Part shown: positions 45,130 through 52,733 of the stretch, piece after piece
Layout: the number at the start of each line of letters is the position of its first letter
Position numbering within the stretch: position 1 is the stretch's first letter
Assembly (NCBI GenBank): GCA_030841085.1
Contig: JAVEDP010000003.1
Location: 62,001 to 126,000, forward strand
Reading direction: 5' to 3'
Length of the DNA: 64,000 nucleotides
Source of the DNA: Pyrinomonadaceae bacterium
Lineage (GTDB): Bacteria; Acidobacteriota; Blastocatellia; Pyrinomonadales; Pyrinomonadaceae
The notes under the pieces: generated by a model
Database searches by the model: none
What the model was told of the DNA's origin: nothing
The model's input: the letters and a program-made list of their open reading frames with translations, nothing else
Program-made: the position numbers and the translations under genes

Positions 45130-46272
45130 TTAGGTTCTATAAATCCACGCCTTTGTACTTGCCAAGCTGTGATTATCATAACCGCCTGCAATCAGAACCC
45201 TACCGTCCGCTAACAAGGTTGCCGTTGAGTAGAACCTCGCCGCATCCATCCGACCTGTCGCTACGCTAAAACTTCTCGTCACGGGATTGTAGATTTCAAC
45301 TTGCTCACCGCCGCCAGCAACTAAGACCTTGCCATTCTTCAGCAAGGTCACGGCTTCAGGAAGTTTGAAGCGCGCCATGTTCATATTGCTGACCGCTGAG
45401 AAAATACCCTTTGCCGGATTGTAAATCTCCGCACTCGCATAACGCCCTTGCCAATCACGGCCATCTGAGCCGCCAACGACAAGAACATTTCCATCAGGCA
45501 GCAACATTGCCGCATGCTTGTAGCGTGGAAAGGCCATGTTGCCGGTGACGGTAAAAGTTCCGTTTCTTGAGTCATAAAGCTCGGCACTGGTAAGCGGATG
45601 CTGGTATTTGCCGCCGCCAGCAATCAACACCTTACCATTAGGCAGAAGCGCCGCTATGTGCATGGTCCGTTCTGTATTCATGTTGCCCGTTGGGGTAAAC
45701 CTTCCCGTCGCAGGGTCGTAAACGTCCGCACTTGAAAGAGCATGATCGTTCTCGCCGCCGGCAACTAGTACCTTGCCATTTGGCAGTAGGGTTGCAGTAA
45801 AGTCACCGCGCGCAACCGACATACTGCCCGTCGGAGTAAATGCACCTGTCGAGGAATCATATAACTCGGCACTTGCCAGCACACCCTCATTACTCCAACC
45901 GCCAGCGATTAAGACTTTGCCGTTCGGCAACCACGTTGCGATGTGACCAACACGCTGCGTACCCATACGTTGAGGCGTGGCGGTAAAGCTGCCCGTCGCC
46001 GGATTATAAAGTTCGGCGCTGTTGTAGAAGACTCCGTTGCGCTCCATGCCGCCCGCGATGAGGACTTGACCGTTAGGTAAGAGTGTCGCTGTGTGACCCG
46101 AACGCGGAGCCGTCATGCTACTGGTCGGAAATATAGTGCTGTCATCGGTAGCGGCCGGTGGCATATCATTCGCGCCACCTGCAATGTGCGTATTCGCCCT
46201 GCAACTCATTGTCAGGGTGGCCGCTATGAAGAATGAAAGTAAAGATGTGTTGAGATTCTTCGGAGGTCGCAT
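45130..46272 (-). CDS. Kelch-repeat / beta-propeller secreted protein
   Basis: 380 aa, GGAG six bases before ATG 46272. Signal peptide with a Cys at about 24 (TLTMSCRANT), possibly a lipoprotein. About seven repeats of the form ATLLPNGKVLIAGG-...-AELYDPATG-F form a propeller as in galactose-oxidase/kelch proteins, but no copper ligands are apparent. Predicted surface binding protein. Lies between the attC-like remnant and site 46301, and the boxes ATCGAAC/ATCTAAC differ in one base, so it may be a large cassette. Confidence 0.88.
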   Translation of the reverse strand: MRPPKNLNTSLLSFFIAATLTMSCRANTHIAGGANDMPPAATDDSTIFPTSSMTAPRSGHTATLLPNGQVLIAGGMERNGVFYNSAELYNPATGSFTATPQRMGTQRVGHIATWLPNGKVLIAGGWSNEGVLASAELYDSSTGAFTPTGSMSVARGDFTATLLPNGKVLVAGGENDHALSSADVYDPATGRFTPTGNMNTERTMHIAALLPNGKVLIAGGGKYQHPLTSAELYDSRNGTFTVTGNMAFPRYKHAAMLLPDGNVLVVGGSDGRDWQGRYASAEIYNPAKGIFSAVSNMNMARFKLPEAVTLLKNGKVLVAGGGEQVEIYNPVTRSFSVATGRMDAARFYSTATLLADGRVLIAGGYDNHSLASTKAWIYRT

Positions 46273-46300
46273 GATTTACTCCATTCGTTGCAAGGAAGCG

Positions 46301-46407
46301 ATCTAACGGATTGCTTCAGCTACGGCGCGCGATCAGCATTCAAGCTGATTGGAAAAAGGCTACTTGAAGCATGCTATCGCGCCGTCAGCTGCAAGGCTTT
46401 GTTAGGC
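46301..46407 (-). repeat. attC site (family B)
   Basis: ATCTAAC 46301-46307, GTTAGGC 46401-46407; arms CAGCTACGGCGCG and CGCGCCGTCAGCTG. Confidence 0.87.
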
Positions 46408-46923
46408 GCGTTCTGGCGGAGAAGCGGCGGCGGCCTGGGCCTGGGCGCGCAAATCCGTCATATAGAAAGTCTGGAAATCCGCCGCGGTATCGGACATCTC
46501 GTCAGCAATCTCCTCAAGATCTGCAACCGTGAATTGTTCAAAGGTGTGTTTTAGGCCTTTGGATATCTTGGCGGTTGTTTTGATCCGCGTGATCGTTGCG
46601 TGAGAGTCACCTATAGCCCAGAGAGAATGACTGATGATATTTCGTTTCTCTTCAGCACGCATGATTCTCTTGATCAACGACTCTAACTCTTCGAGTTTGT
46701 TGGAATCATCTGTCGAGTCTCGATAGAGAGAACTGAATAGCGCGACTAGGTTTTTGAACGACAATTCGGCAGTAATGATCTGTCCCTTTTTCTGTTCTGA
46801 CCCCAAGAGCAGCCAAAGGCCGCCTGCGATCGTCATCTCAAGCATCGCGAAGTTGACCGTTATCAGACCAATTGCTTGAAGATGGTCCTTCTTGAGGCTG
46901 GCAGACGATGTCATCTTTCCCAT
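46402..46923 (-). CDS. Cassette gene: hypothetical protein (173 aa)
   Basis: ATG 46923. The TAA stop lies within the R'' box GCCTAAC, a classic arrangement for cassettes. One hydrophobic stretch (TIAGGLWLLLGS) is followed by a long helical, charged region (EELESLIKRIMRAEEKRNIISHSLW). The RNIISHSLW part recalls helical-bundle proteins seen with defence or signalling systems, but no assignment is safe. Confidence 0.68.
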   Translation of the reverse strand: MGKMTSSASLKKDHLQAIGLITVNFAMLEMTIAGGLWLLLGSEQKKGQIITAELSFKNLVALFSSLYRDSTDDSNKLEELESLIKRIMRAEEKRNIISHSLWAIGDSHATITRIKTTAKISKGLKHTFEQFTVADLEEIADEMSDTAADFQTFYMTDLRAQAQAAAASPPERA

Positions 46924-46954
46924 AAGTCGATTTTAGAACTTTAAGAGAATAAGC

Positions 46955-47062
46955 GCATAACGCTGGCCTTCAGCTGCGGCGCTTGATCAGCATTCAAGCT
47001 GAAGGGAAGAAGTTACTTGAGAAGCATGCTATCGCGCCGTCAGCTGCAAGGCTTTGTTAGAT
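46955..47062 (-). repeat. attC site (family B)
   Basis: GCATAAC 46955-46961, GTTAGAT 47056-47062. Confidence 0.88.
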
Positions 47063-47091
47063 GGCATGTTTCGAATGCACGAGCAGCTTTA

Positions 47092-47808
47092 TTAAGGGGT
47101 TCTGTTAGTTAAGGCAGATGGACTGAACCAAAGTTCATAGTGTTTTGGCCTCATTGCCTTTGAATTCTCGTAGCCTTCGACGTATTTTGCTTTGGCATCC
47201 ACATTTAAACTATTGAGAAGGTTAACTATCTCATTCACTTCACCTTCATCGTCTCTTCGGAAGAATCTTAGCTCAGTAGTGTTTGGCCCGGTATCAAGCC
47301 TTTCTATACCTGGCACATTCAGATCTTTCTCTTCTAGCTTACCTTCAATCTGCCGGGCAGCGTCTCTTTGCTTTTCATCACGGATGTGGATGTAAACGCG
47401 AGCTGGCAAATTCTCGACACTACTTTTCACGCTCGCTGCCAAGGCGGGATCACCATTAGCTGTAACTTCGGTAACGAATTGCTGGGCTTGCTTTGAAACT
47501 TCTGCATTCCGATCATTAACGGCGATATTGACTAAGGCTGGCACTGCGCCCGCCAACAACTCATCGGGCACTTCTTCAGGATGTTTTTGCTTCTCCCGCC
47601 TAAGGAGAACAATTGCCATCAGTTGCTCTTTGGGTTTATCGCTATTGAGGTCTTTGACAAGACTTGCCACTCTATCGGCAGACTTCTGTGCTTCGTCCGC
47701 TTTCTGTTGCCGACTGCCATACATTACTCCAAAAGCGAAGATCAAGATCGGGGTCAGAACGCCCGCTACGATATCAACTTTCGACCATGAATCGCGTGAG
47801 TCAGACAT
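47092..47808 (-). CDS. Cassette gene: membrane-anchored hypothetical protein (238 aa)
   Basis: ATG 47808 with GGAG eight bases upstream. One membrane helix (about 12-30, IVAGVLTPILIFAFGVMYG), a coiled/HEAT-like region (LVKDLNSDKPKEQLMAIVLLRREKQ), and a C-terminal alpha/beta part (ARVYIHIRDEKQRDAARQIEGKLEE) reminiscent of SPOR/LytR_C folds. The topology suggests a cytoplasmic or periplasmic regulator tethered to the membrane. Perfect R-box pair shows it is a true cassette. Confidence 0.72.
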   Translation of the reverse strand: MSDSRDSWSKVDIVAGVLTPILIFAFGVMYGSRQQKADEAQKSADRVASLVKDLNSDKPKEQLMAIVLLRREKQKHPEEVPDELLAGAVPALVNIAVNDRNAEVSKQAQQFVTEVTANGDPALAASVKSSVENLPARVYIHIRDEKQRDAARQIEGKLEEKDLNVPGIERLDTGPNTTELRFFRRDDEGEVNEIVNLLNSLNVDAKAKYVEGYENSKAMRPKHYELWFSPSALTNRTP

Positions 47809-47891
47809 GGGATTGTCTCCAGACGGTAAGTTTGTGAGAACATCGGTTGGTAAGATACATCCGCCTCCGCTCTTTTCTCAATCAGGAAGTC

Positions 47892-47997
47892 ATCTAACGG
47901 TTGAGTTGACCGGGCGGCGCGAATCAAAGCACTCTCCGCCGCACCAGTCTAGTTGAGAAACACGCTCCCGCCGCTCGCGTCCAACGATTTGTTCGAT
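47892..47997 (-). repeat. attC site (family A)
   Basis: ATCTAAC 47892-47898, GTTCGAT 47991-47997, family A arms. Confidence 0.88.
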
Positions 47998-48004
47998 GGC
48001 GCGC

Positions 48005-48484
48005 CTAATAGGACTTCAGCGCCGCCTTGATATCGTCAGCTAGTTTCTGTGATTTCTCAGAGTTCACTTTGGGATCGCCCCAAGGTTCAGTTTGCAAGAG
48101 TTTCTTGCGTTTCTGTTCGGACACCGCAACTCTGAGGGTCGTTGAATTGTCGCTATCTTTGATCAGCGTTACGTAGACTCTTGTGCCCGTTTGCGAATAA
48201 CCGCCTTTAATAGTCATGGCCGTTACGATTTGGCCAGTCTCTTTGCTGGCGGACTCGATTGTGTACTCCTGACGCTTCAGGTAAGAGAGAGTTGCCTCGT
48301 GCGCCTTGTCGTAAGCCACTTCTATTTGGAATGTTACACCGCCAGACACCCCTTTCGCTTTCGCGGACTCTTCAAGTTTCTGTTCCCGTTTCTCATGTCG
48401 CCCTTGTGCGAATGATGACATAGGCAGAACTGCGGTGAGGGCGAGGATGCTCGCGATGAAGGTGAGTTTGCGTTTCGAGTTCAT
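48005..48484 (-). CDS. Cassette gene: secreted hypothetical protein (159 aa)
   Basis: ATG 48484 has GGAG seven bases upstream and begins the signal peptide MNSKRKLTFIASILALTAVL; the frame is open to 48523. The mature part has a two-strand/helix pattern (VTFQIEVAYDKAHEATLSYLKRQ, TRVYVTLIKDSDNSTTLRVAV) similar in style to small periplasmic DUF3568/BON-like proteins, not enough to assign. Perfect R-box pair. Confidence 0.72.
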   Translation of the reverse strand: MNSKRKLTFIASILALTAVLPMSSFAQGRHEKREQKLEESAKAKGVSGGVTFQIEVAYDKAHEATLSYLKRQEYTIESASKETGQIVTAMTIKGGYSQTGTRVYVTLIKDSDNSTTLRVAVSEQKRKKLLQTEPWGDPKVNSEKSQKLADDIKAALKSY

Positions 48485-48532
48485 CTTTTGTCTCCTGTTG
48501 AAAGTAGTGGTAGAGCTTTGCATGACGAAGCC

Positions 48533-48641
48533 ATCGAACGCCTGGAATTCAGCTGCGGCGCGCGATCAGATTCAAGCTGAACGGAACGAGGTTACTTGAG
48601 AAATAGGCTACCGCGCCGTCAGCTGCAAGGCTTTGTTATGC
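48533..48641 (-). repeat. attC site (family B)
   Basis: ATCGAAC 48533-48539, GTTATGC 48635-48641. Confidence 0.88.
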
Positions 48642-48647
48642 GCGGCG

Positions 48648-49226
48648 TCACTTGTTAGCGTTTGGCTTCGTAAGCAGCGTTCCCGATTTGCTGGACTTGT
48701 TTTGTGATTCAATTGCCAGTTTGATGTTCGCTAAGTTTCCTTTTATCTCATTCACATCAGAGGTGTTGAGCTTGGAGCTGTCAATCTTGTTTATGATCTG
48801 CTCCAGCTGAGTTTGGTCGAGTGTCAGGTTTTGAGCGGCACTTGACTTAGGCAAGAGAGAAGGAATCGCAATGAGAATGGAAACAATAATCGCGGCGATT
48901 GCTAATCTCACTGCCGTAAGGGCACGTCCGTTAGCTTCAATAGCGAAGGCCCTAGCCTCCTCAAATTGGACAAACTGAAGATAATTTAGGAATGAGGATT
49001 GAGTGATCGAATAATCGGAGTCGGAGTCTCCGATAAGGCTACAGATCTGATCTTTCAAGGCGTTGAAATCATCCTGGGTAAGGGACGTCGCCTGACATGC
49101 TTCGTCTCGAGTGAAAGAAGATTTGGTGGCTGCTTTCTCGAAAGCGTAGTGAAGCAACTTTAAGTACGGTGTCTCTTTTAACCCTTCAATCGTTGTCCCT
49201 GCAATCTTTTTTGGAGTGAGATCCAT
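48648..49226 (-). CDS. Cassette gene: membrane protein with helical head (192 aa)
   Basis: ATG 49226 with GGAGG nine bases upstream. N-terminal 90 residues look like a winged or helical domain (FTRDEACQATSLTQDDFNALKDQ), then one membrane helix (LAIAAIIVSILIAIPSLL) and a C-terminal coiled region (LDQTQLEQIINKIDSSKL). Single-pass, unknown function. First of two genes in this cassette counted from the attC. Confidence 0.7.
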   Translation of the reverse strand: MDLTPKKIAGTTIEGLKETPYLKLLHYAFEKAATKSSFTRDEACQATSLTQDDFNALKDQICSLIGDSDSDYSITQSSFLNYLQFVQFEEARAFAIEANGRALTAVRLAIAAIIVSILIAIPSLLPKSSAAQNLTLDQTQLEQIINKIDSSKLNTSDVNEIKGNLANIKLAIESQNKSSKSGTLLTKPNANK

Positions 49227-49263
49227 TTTTGTGAGCCTCCATTCGTAAGGAAAAGACTTAGTG

Positions 49264-49527
49264 CTACAGGCTTTCGAGATAGTACCGCATGTAGCGTGGA
49301 TGGCCGAGAACGTTGAAAAGACGAAACTTTATTACGGCGAAAATTGCGCCAATGAGAAGTGCGAGGTCTACTGCGAGCCCACTCAGTTCGTGCAGCTGTG
49401 TTATGGATGGTAAAAGCATGACGAGTTTAGCCGTCGAACTATATATTATCCATCTGCTACTGGATAATAACTCCCTGAGAGTATATCCCGCAGGCGCTTG
49501 ATCATAACGCCCTGACGGGATTATCAC
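49264..49527 (-). CDS. Cassette gene: small membrane protein, start uncertain
   Basis: The frame opens at ATG 49527, beyond the cassette junction TCATAAC (49502-49508). ATG 49419 would give a 51-aa protein with one helix (LAVDLALLIGAIFAVIKF). Neither start has a good ribosome site. The C-terminus FNVLGHPRYMRYYLESL follows a membrane segment. May be co-translated with the 192-aa gene. Confidence 0.5.
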   Translation of the reverse strand: MIIPSGRYDQAPAGYTLRELLSSSRWIIYSSTAKLVMLLPSITQLHELSGLAVDLALLIGAIFAVIKFRLFNVLGHPRYMRYYLESL

Positions 49528-49575
49528 AGCGGTCCGGAAACTGCGGGGGAGCTTAATCTTTGTTTGTGAGAAATG

Positions 49576-49795
49576 TGCGGCTAGTTCTTCTTCTCTTCAG
49601 CAACGGAGGACTGGTAAGGTCTGCAACCACGGGCCACTAGCCCGCCTGCTTTTTCCAAATGCGGTAGTAGTTACCGCTCTCCACATTTTTTGACGGCGCG
49701 TCCTTGCTCGCTATCCGGTAGATTCCAAAGGTGTAGCCGAGGTCGCCTGAGCGCGATACGTCGGCGAAGGTCGGTGCCCAGGTCGGTGCTTGCCA
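49576..49795 (-). pseudogene. Truncated DUF4440 gene copy
   Basis: About 220 bp strongly similar to the 3' end of the gene at 50555-51466 (for example GCCCGCCTGCTTTTTCCAAA and GGTGTAGCCGAGGTC in both). It lacks all upstream coding parts, and a two-base difference near its 3' end shifts the last codons. A duplication remnant. Confidence 0.8.
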
Positions 49796-50022
49796 AGACG
49801 CGATGGAACGATGCGCTTCAGCAGCCGGGAGACAACTGTTAACCGTAACTCCCCTCTGAGTTTCATCCCTCTTAGTTTCATCCCGCCGACACGCGCATCA
49901 GGAATCTACTCTAATAGATCCAATAAATTCACAACTTGCTTGTGAAAAACGTCTATGTGATCTAGTCACTCTTAAAATTAACGAAGGCTGAAATCCAGTA
50001 GATTTAGAAGGAGAAGACACAT
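49796..50022. other. Intergenic; probable promoter of the 76-aa gene
   Basis: AT-rich from about 49920. No gene seen; the AAGGAG site for the next gene lies at its end. Confidence 0.4.
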
Positions 50023-50253
50023 ATGGCAAACCTAACACAGGGCGAATCCTGCACGATTCCCGCTGGTCACGACGATGCCGTCGTAACCAACCTCGACGCG
50101 GTTAAAGGTGGATCGTACGACCTCGTAATTGACGGGAATAGCACTAAGAAACAGATCGCTGCAGGACAAGTACAGACCACGGCGATTCACAAAAACGAAG
50201 CAGTCATCACCAACTCAGGTAAAGCCGAGCTCAGCGTGCCCAACTGCGACTAG
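50023..50253 (+). CDS. Small hypothetical protein (76 aa), acidic
   Basis: AAGGAG nine bases before ATG 50023. Beta-rich, no signal peptide, one Cys near each end. No family recognised. Single gene on the + strand facing an attC-like element at 50273; its coding features (good ribosome site, full frame) make it likely real. Confidence 0.65.
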   Translation: MANLTQGESCTIPAGHDDAVVTNLDAVKGGSYDLVIDGNSTKKQIAAGQVQTTAIHKNEAVITNSGKAELSVPNCD

Positions 50254-50272
50254 TAATCGTATTCTGGAGTAA

Positions 50273-50381
50273 GCCTAACGAATCGGGTTCACCGAGCGCG
50301 GGCAAACAGCATTCAAGCTACGACCTCACAAGGTTGTTTGAGAAGCACTTTTCCGCGCCCTGATGCAATGGGCTGTTCACG
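50273..50381 (-). repeat. Diverged attC-like site
   Basis: GCCTAAC (50273-50279), arms around GAGCGCGGG and CCGCGCCCT, centre CAGCATTCAAGC and TTGAGAAGCA as in family B, right box GTTCACG (50375-50381) degenerate. Probably inactive. Confidence 0.55.
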
Positions 50382-50554
50382 TTACGTTGAGTCTAGTCGT
50401 GGGCTAACGGGAAGGGATAACAATTTTGCAATACCCATAGTGCATATTGCTCTGCCTGTCACGGACAATTGGTCCTGCTGCTTCACACTATTCTGCAGCG
50501 CCAATATGAGGGCTGATAGAACCTGGAAAGAGCTTCGGTTTTTTTGTGAGAGTG

Positions 50555-51466
50555 TTAGTCCTTCTTCTCTTCAGCGACGGGATTGGTAAGATCCGCGACG
50601 ACGAGCCACTTGCCCGCCTGCTTTTTCCAAATGCGAAAGTAGTTGCCACTCTCCACATTCTTTGACGCCGTAGTCTTGCTCGCTATCTGATATTTTCCGT
50701 AGGTGTAGCCGAGGTCATCCGAACGCGATACGTCGGCGAACGTCGGCTCCCACGTCCAGGTGCTTGTGGTTGCGGGCAGCGCGGTTAAGCCCGCAGCTTT
50801 TCCGATGAAGGGAAGTTGTTCATCACGAAATACGCGGACGTCAGGGGCCGCAAAAGATTCGAAAGCTGTTTGCGCATCACGAGCGGCTGAAAGAGTTGAG
50901 AACTCGCTGTCCTTTGCGCGCAACAACGCCTGCTCGGCTTCAACAGTTGAGTGCGCCGCTTTGCTTTCTCGTTTGGAGTTCTTTGGCGGCTGCCAGGCCG
51001 CGATGGTGGTGTTGGGTGAAGGACCGGAAATTCCTAAATCGATCGCAAACTTCCACGACCCGTCGGTTTGTTTCTTCCATACAGTCAAAAAATTTCCAAA
51101 CGCAACTGCCTTAGCATCGTTAACATCCGGTCTGAATTCCCAGGGCCCGCTGGTGTAACCCATGTCGCCCGCAAGCGAGATGTCCGCGACGGCGGGATAC
51201 CAACTGAGCCACGGATGCTTGTCAGAAACCGGCGCCGGATTTTTTGCCAACCATTCTTTTCCTTTGACTGGGCCAGGGCGAAACAAAATTCCATCGTCCG
51301 CAATGAACGCACTGAACGCCGGGCGCGTCCCCTGCTCTTTCGCCGTTTTGGCGAAGGCAAGCTCGGTAGCCACCATTGATTCCAATGCCGTCTGCTCTCT
51401 TTGTTTTTGAGCAAAACCCGGCGCAAGAATTCCCAGCAGCAACATCACGCAGATTAACTCTTTCAT
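50555..51466 (-). CDS. Secreted protein with two DUF4440/SnoaL-like domains
   Basis: 303 aa. Signal peptide MKELICVMLLLGILAPGFAQ. Two NTF2-like units (about 25-160: VATELAFAKTAKEQGTRPAFSAFIADDG ... FLTVWKKQTDGSWKFAID; about 175-295 with NYFRIWKKQAGKWLVVAD). Start ATG 51466 overlaps the TGA of asd (ATGA), so it is translated behind asd, an odd pairing. Function unknown; a truncated copy lies at 49576-49795. Confidence 0.85.
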   Translation of the reverse strand: MKELICVMLLLGILAPGFAQKQREQTALESMVATELAFAKTAKEQGTRPAFSAFIADDGILFRPGPVKGKEWLAKNPAPVSDKHPWLSWYPAVADISLAGDMGYTSGPWEFRPDVNDAKAVAFGNFLTVWKKQTDGSWKFAIDLGISGPSPNTTIAAWQPPKNSKRESKAAHSTVEAEQALLRAKDSEFSTLSAARDAQTAFESFAAPDVRVFRDEQLPFIGKAAGLTALPATTSTWTWEPTFADVSRSDDLGYTYGKYQIASKTTASKNVESGNYFRIWKKQAGKWLVVADLTNPVAEEKKD

Positions 51467-52518
51467 TTCAGGTGTCCAGTCGCGATCATTAATTCGGCGT
51501 TTAAGATGGCAGCTCCGGCGGCGCCGCGAATCGTGTTGTGACTCAAGGCAACGAAGCGGTAATCGAATACGTTGTCAGGTTGCAGCCGGCCAATAGTGAT
51601 GCTCATGCCATTGCCCGCGTCGCGATCCAGGCGCGGCTGCGGTCGATCTTTTTCCTCACGCACAATGATTACCTGTTCCGGCGCTGAGTGAAGTTTCATT
51701 TCCTGCGGCAAGGCGCTGAACGACGCAAGCGCCTGCTTCACATCTTTCAACGGCGCAGCATTTTTTAACTTCACACGCACTGCTGCCAGATGGCCGTCGG
51801 AAACATTCACGCGATGGCATTGCGCGCTGACTTTCATCGGCGAATCGGCAATCGTTTCGCCGTTTAGTTGGCCCAGGATCTTCAATGTCTCCTGCTCGAT
51901 CTTTTCTTCTTCGCTTTCGATAAAAGGCAAAACGTTATCGCTGATTGCTAACGAAGCGACGCCCGGATAACCGGCTCCCGACAGCGCTTGCATCGTAGTT
52001 GCTATCACACTCTCGATTCCGAATTGCTGGTCCAACGGCGCGAGTGCGAGCGCCAACATGATTGTCGAGCAGTTTGGATTAGTAACAATGAATCCCTGTT
52101 GTCCAGTACCAGATTTTTTTTGCGCCTCGATTAGCGCGAGGTGTTTCGGATTTATTTCCGGAATCAGCAACGGCACGTCATGGTCCATCCGAAACGCTGA
52201 AGAATTACTAATTACCGGATAGCCGGCCGCGGCGAAGTTGCTCTCAGTTTCCCGTGCAATGTCCCCAGGCAAACTGGAAAAGACCAGATCGCAATCGAGC
52301 GGCGGCTGCGGCGCCTGCACCGGCAGTGATTTGACAAACTCAGGCATCGCGCCGGCGAGACGCCAGGTGCAAGCTTCGGCAAAAGATTTTCCTTGCGATC
52401 GATCGGAAGCGGCCAGCGCCGTGATCTGAAATTGTGGATGGTTTTCCAGTAACTCGACAAAGCGCTGCCCGACCATGCCGGTAGCACCGAGAATTCCGAC
52501 GCGAAGTTTCTTAGTCAT
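51463..52518 (-). CDS. asd: Aspartate-semialdehyde dehydrogenase
   Basis: 351 aa from ATG 52518 (ATG 52533 also in frame). Converts aspartyl-phosphate to aspartate semialdehyde with NADPH, second step of the aspartate pathway. NADP motif LGATGMVGQRFVELL, catalytic Cys in VTNPNCSTIML, and SGAGYPGV and INVSDGH-type stretches place it with the archaeal/fungal-type Asd group rather than the E. coli type. It follows the aminotransferase gene after a 200-bp gap holding a long palindrome. Confidence 0.92.
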   Translation of the reverse strand: MTKKLRVGILGATGMVGQRFVELLENHPQFQITALAASDRSQGKSFAEACTWRLAGAMPEFVKSLPVQAPQPPLDCDLVFSSLPGDIARETESNFAAAGYPVISNSSAFRMDHDVPLLIPEINPKHLALIEAQKKSGTGQQGFIVTNPNCSTIMLALALAPLDQQFGIESVIATTMQALSGAGYPGVASLAISDNVLPFIESEEEKIEQETLKILGQLNGETIADSPMKVSAQCHRVNVSDGHLAAVRVKLKNAAPLKDVKQALASFSALPQEMKLHSAPEQVIIVREEKDRPQPRLDRDAGNGMSITIGRLQPDNVFDYRFVALSHNTIRGAAGAAILNAELMIATGHLK

Positions 52519-52580
52519 CGAAGTTAGTTTCAAAAGTCTAGCCGGAAAAAGTCTTGTCCGGAAATACTGGTGCCGCGCTC

Positions 52581-52704
52581 ACTGGGACCGCGCGCGTCCC
52601 GCCCGCCAGGCGTCGTCAGACGCTCCGGTGTTGAGGAAGAGATAAGTTGCGAAACACCTTTCGCGCTTCGCGCTCATTGCGGGCGGGACGCCCGCGGTCC
52701 CAGT
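52581..52704. repeat. Long inverted repeat between aminotransferase and asd genes
   Basis: Arms 52581-52606 and 52679-52704 (ACTGGGACCGCG...CGCCCGC) with one mismatch, 72-base loop. A dispersed GC-rich palindrome; may act as a transcript brake. Confidence 0.85.
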
Positions 52705-52733
52705 GAAAGCGATCCCAGTGCCCGCCATGACTT

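Larger units (their letters stand above)
46301..49508 (-). mobile_element. Integron-type gene-cassette array without integrase (CALIN), block 2
   Basis: Four well-formed attC sites (46301, 46955, 47892, 48533) and a terminal lone R box (49502-49508) delimit four cassettes with - strand genes. R boxes pair within cassettes: ATCTAAC/GTTAGAT for 47062-47892, ATCGAAC/GTTCGAT for 47997-48533, and GTTATGC with TCATAAC for 48641-49502. Same families as block 1, thus one array lineage split by about 13 kb. Confidence 0.85.
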
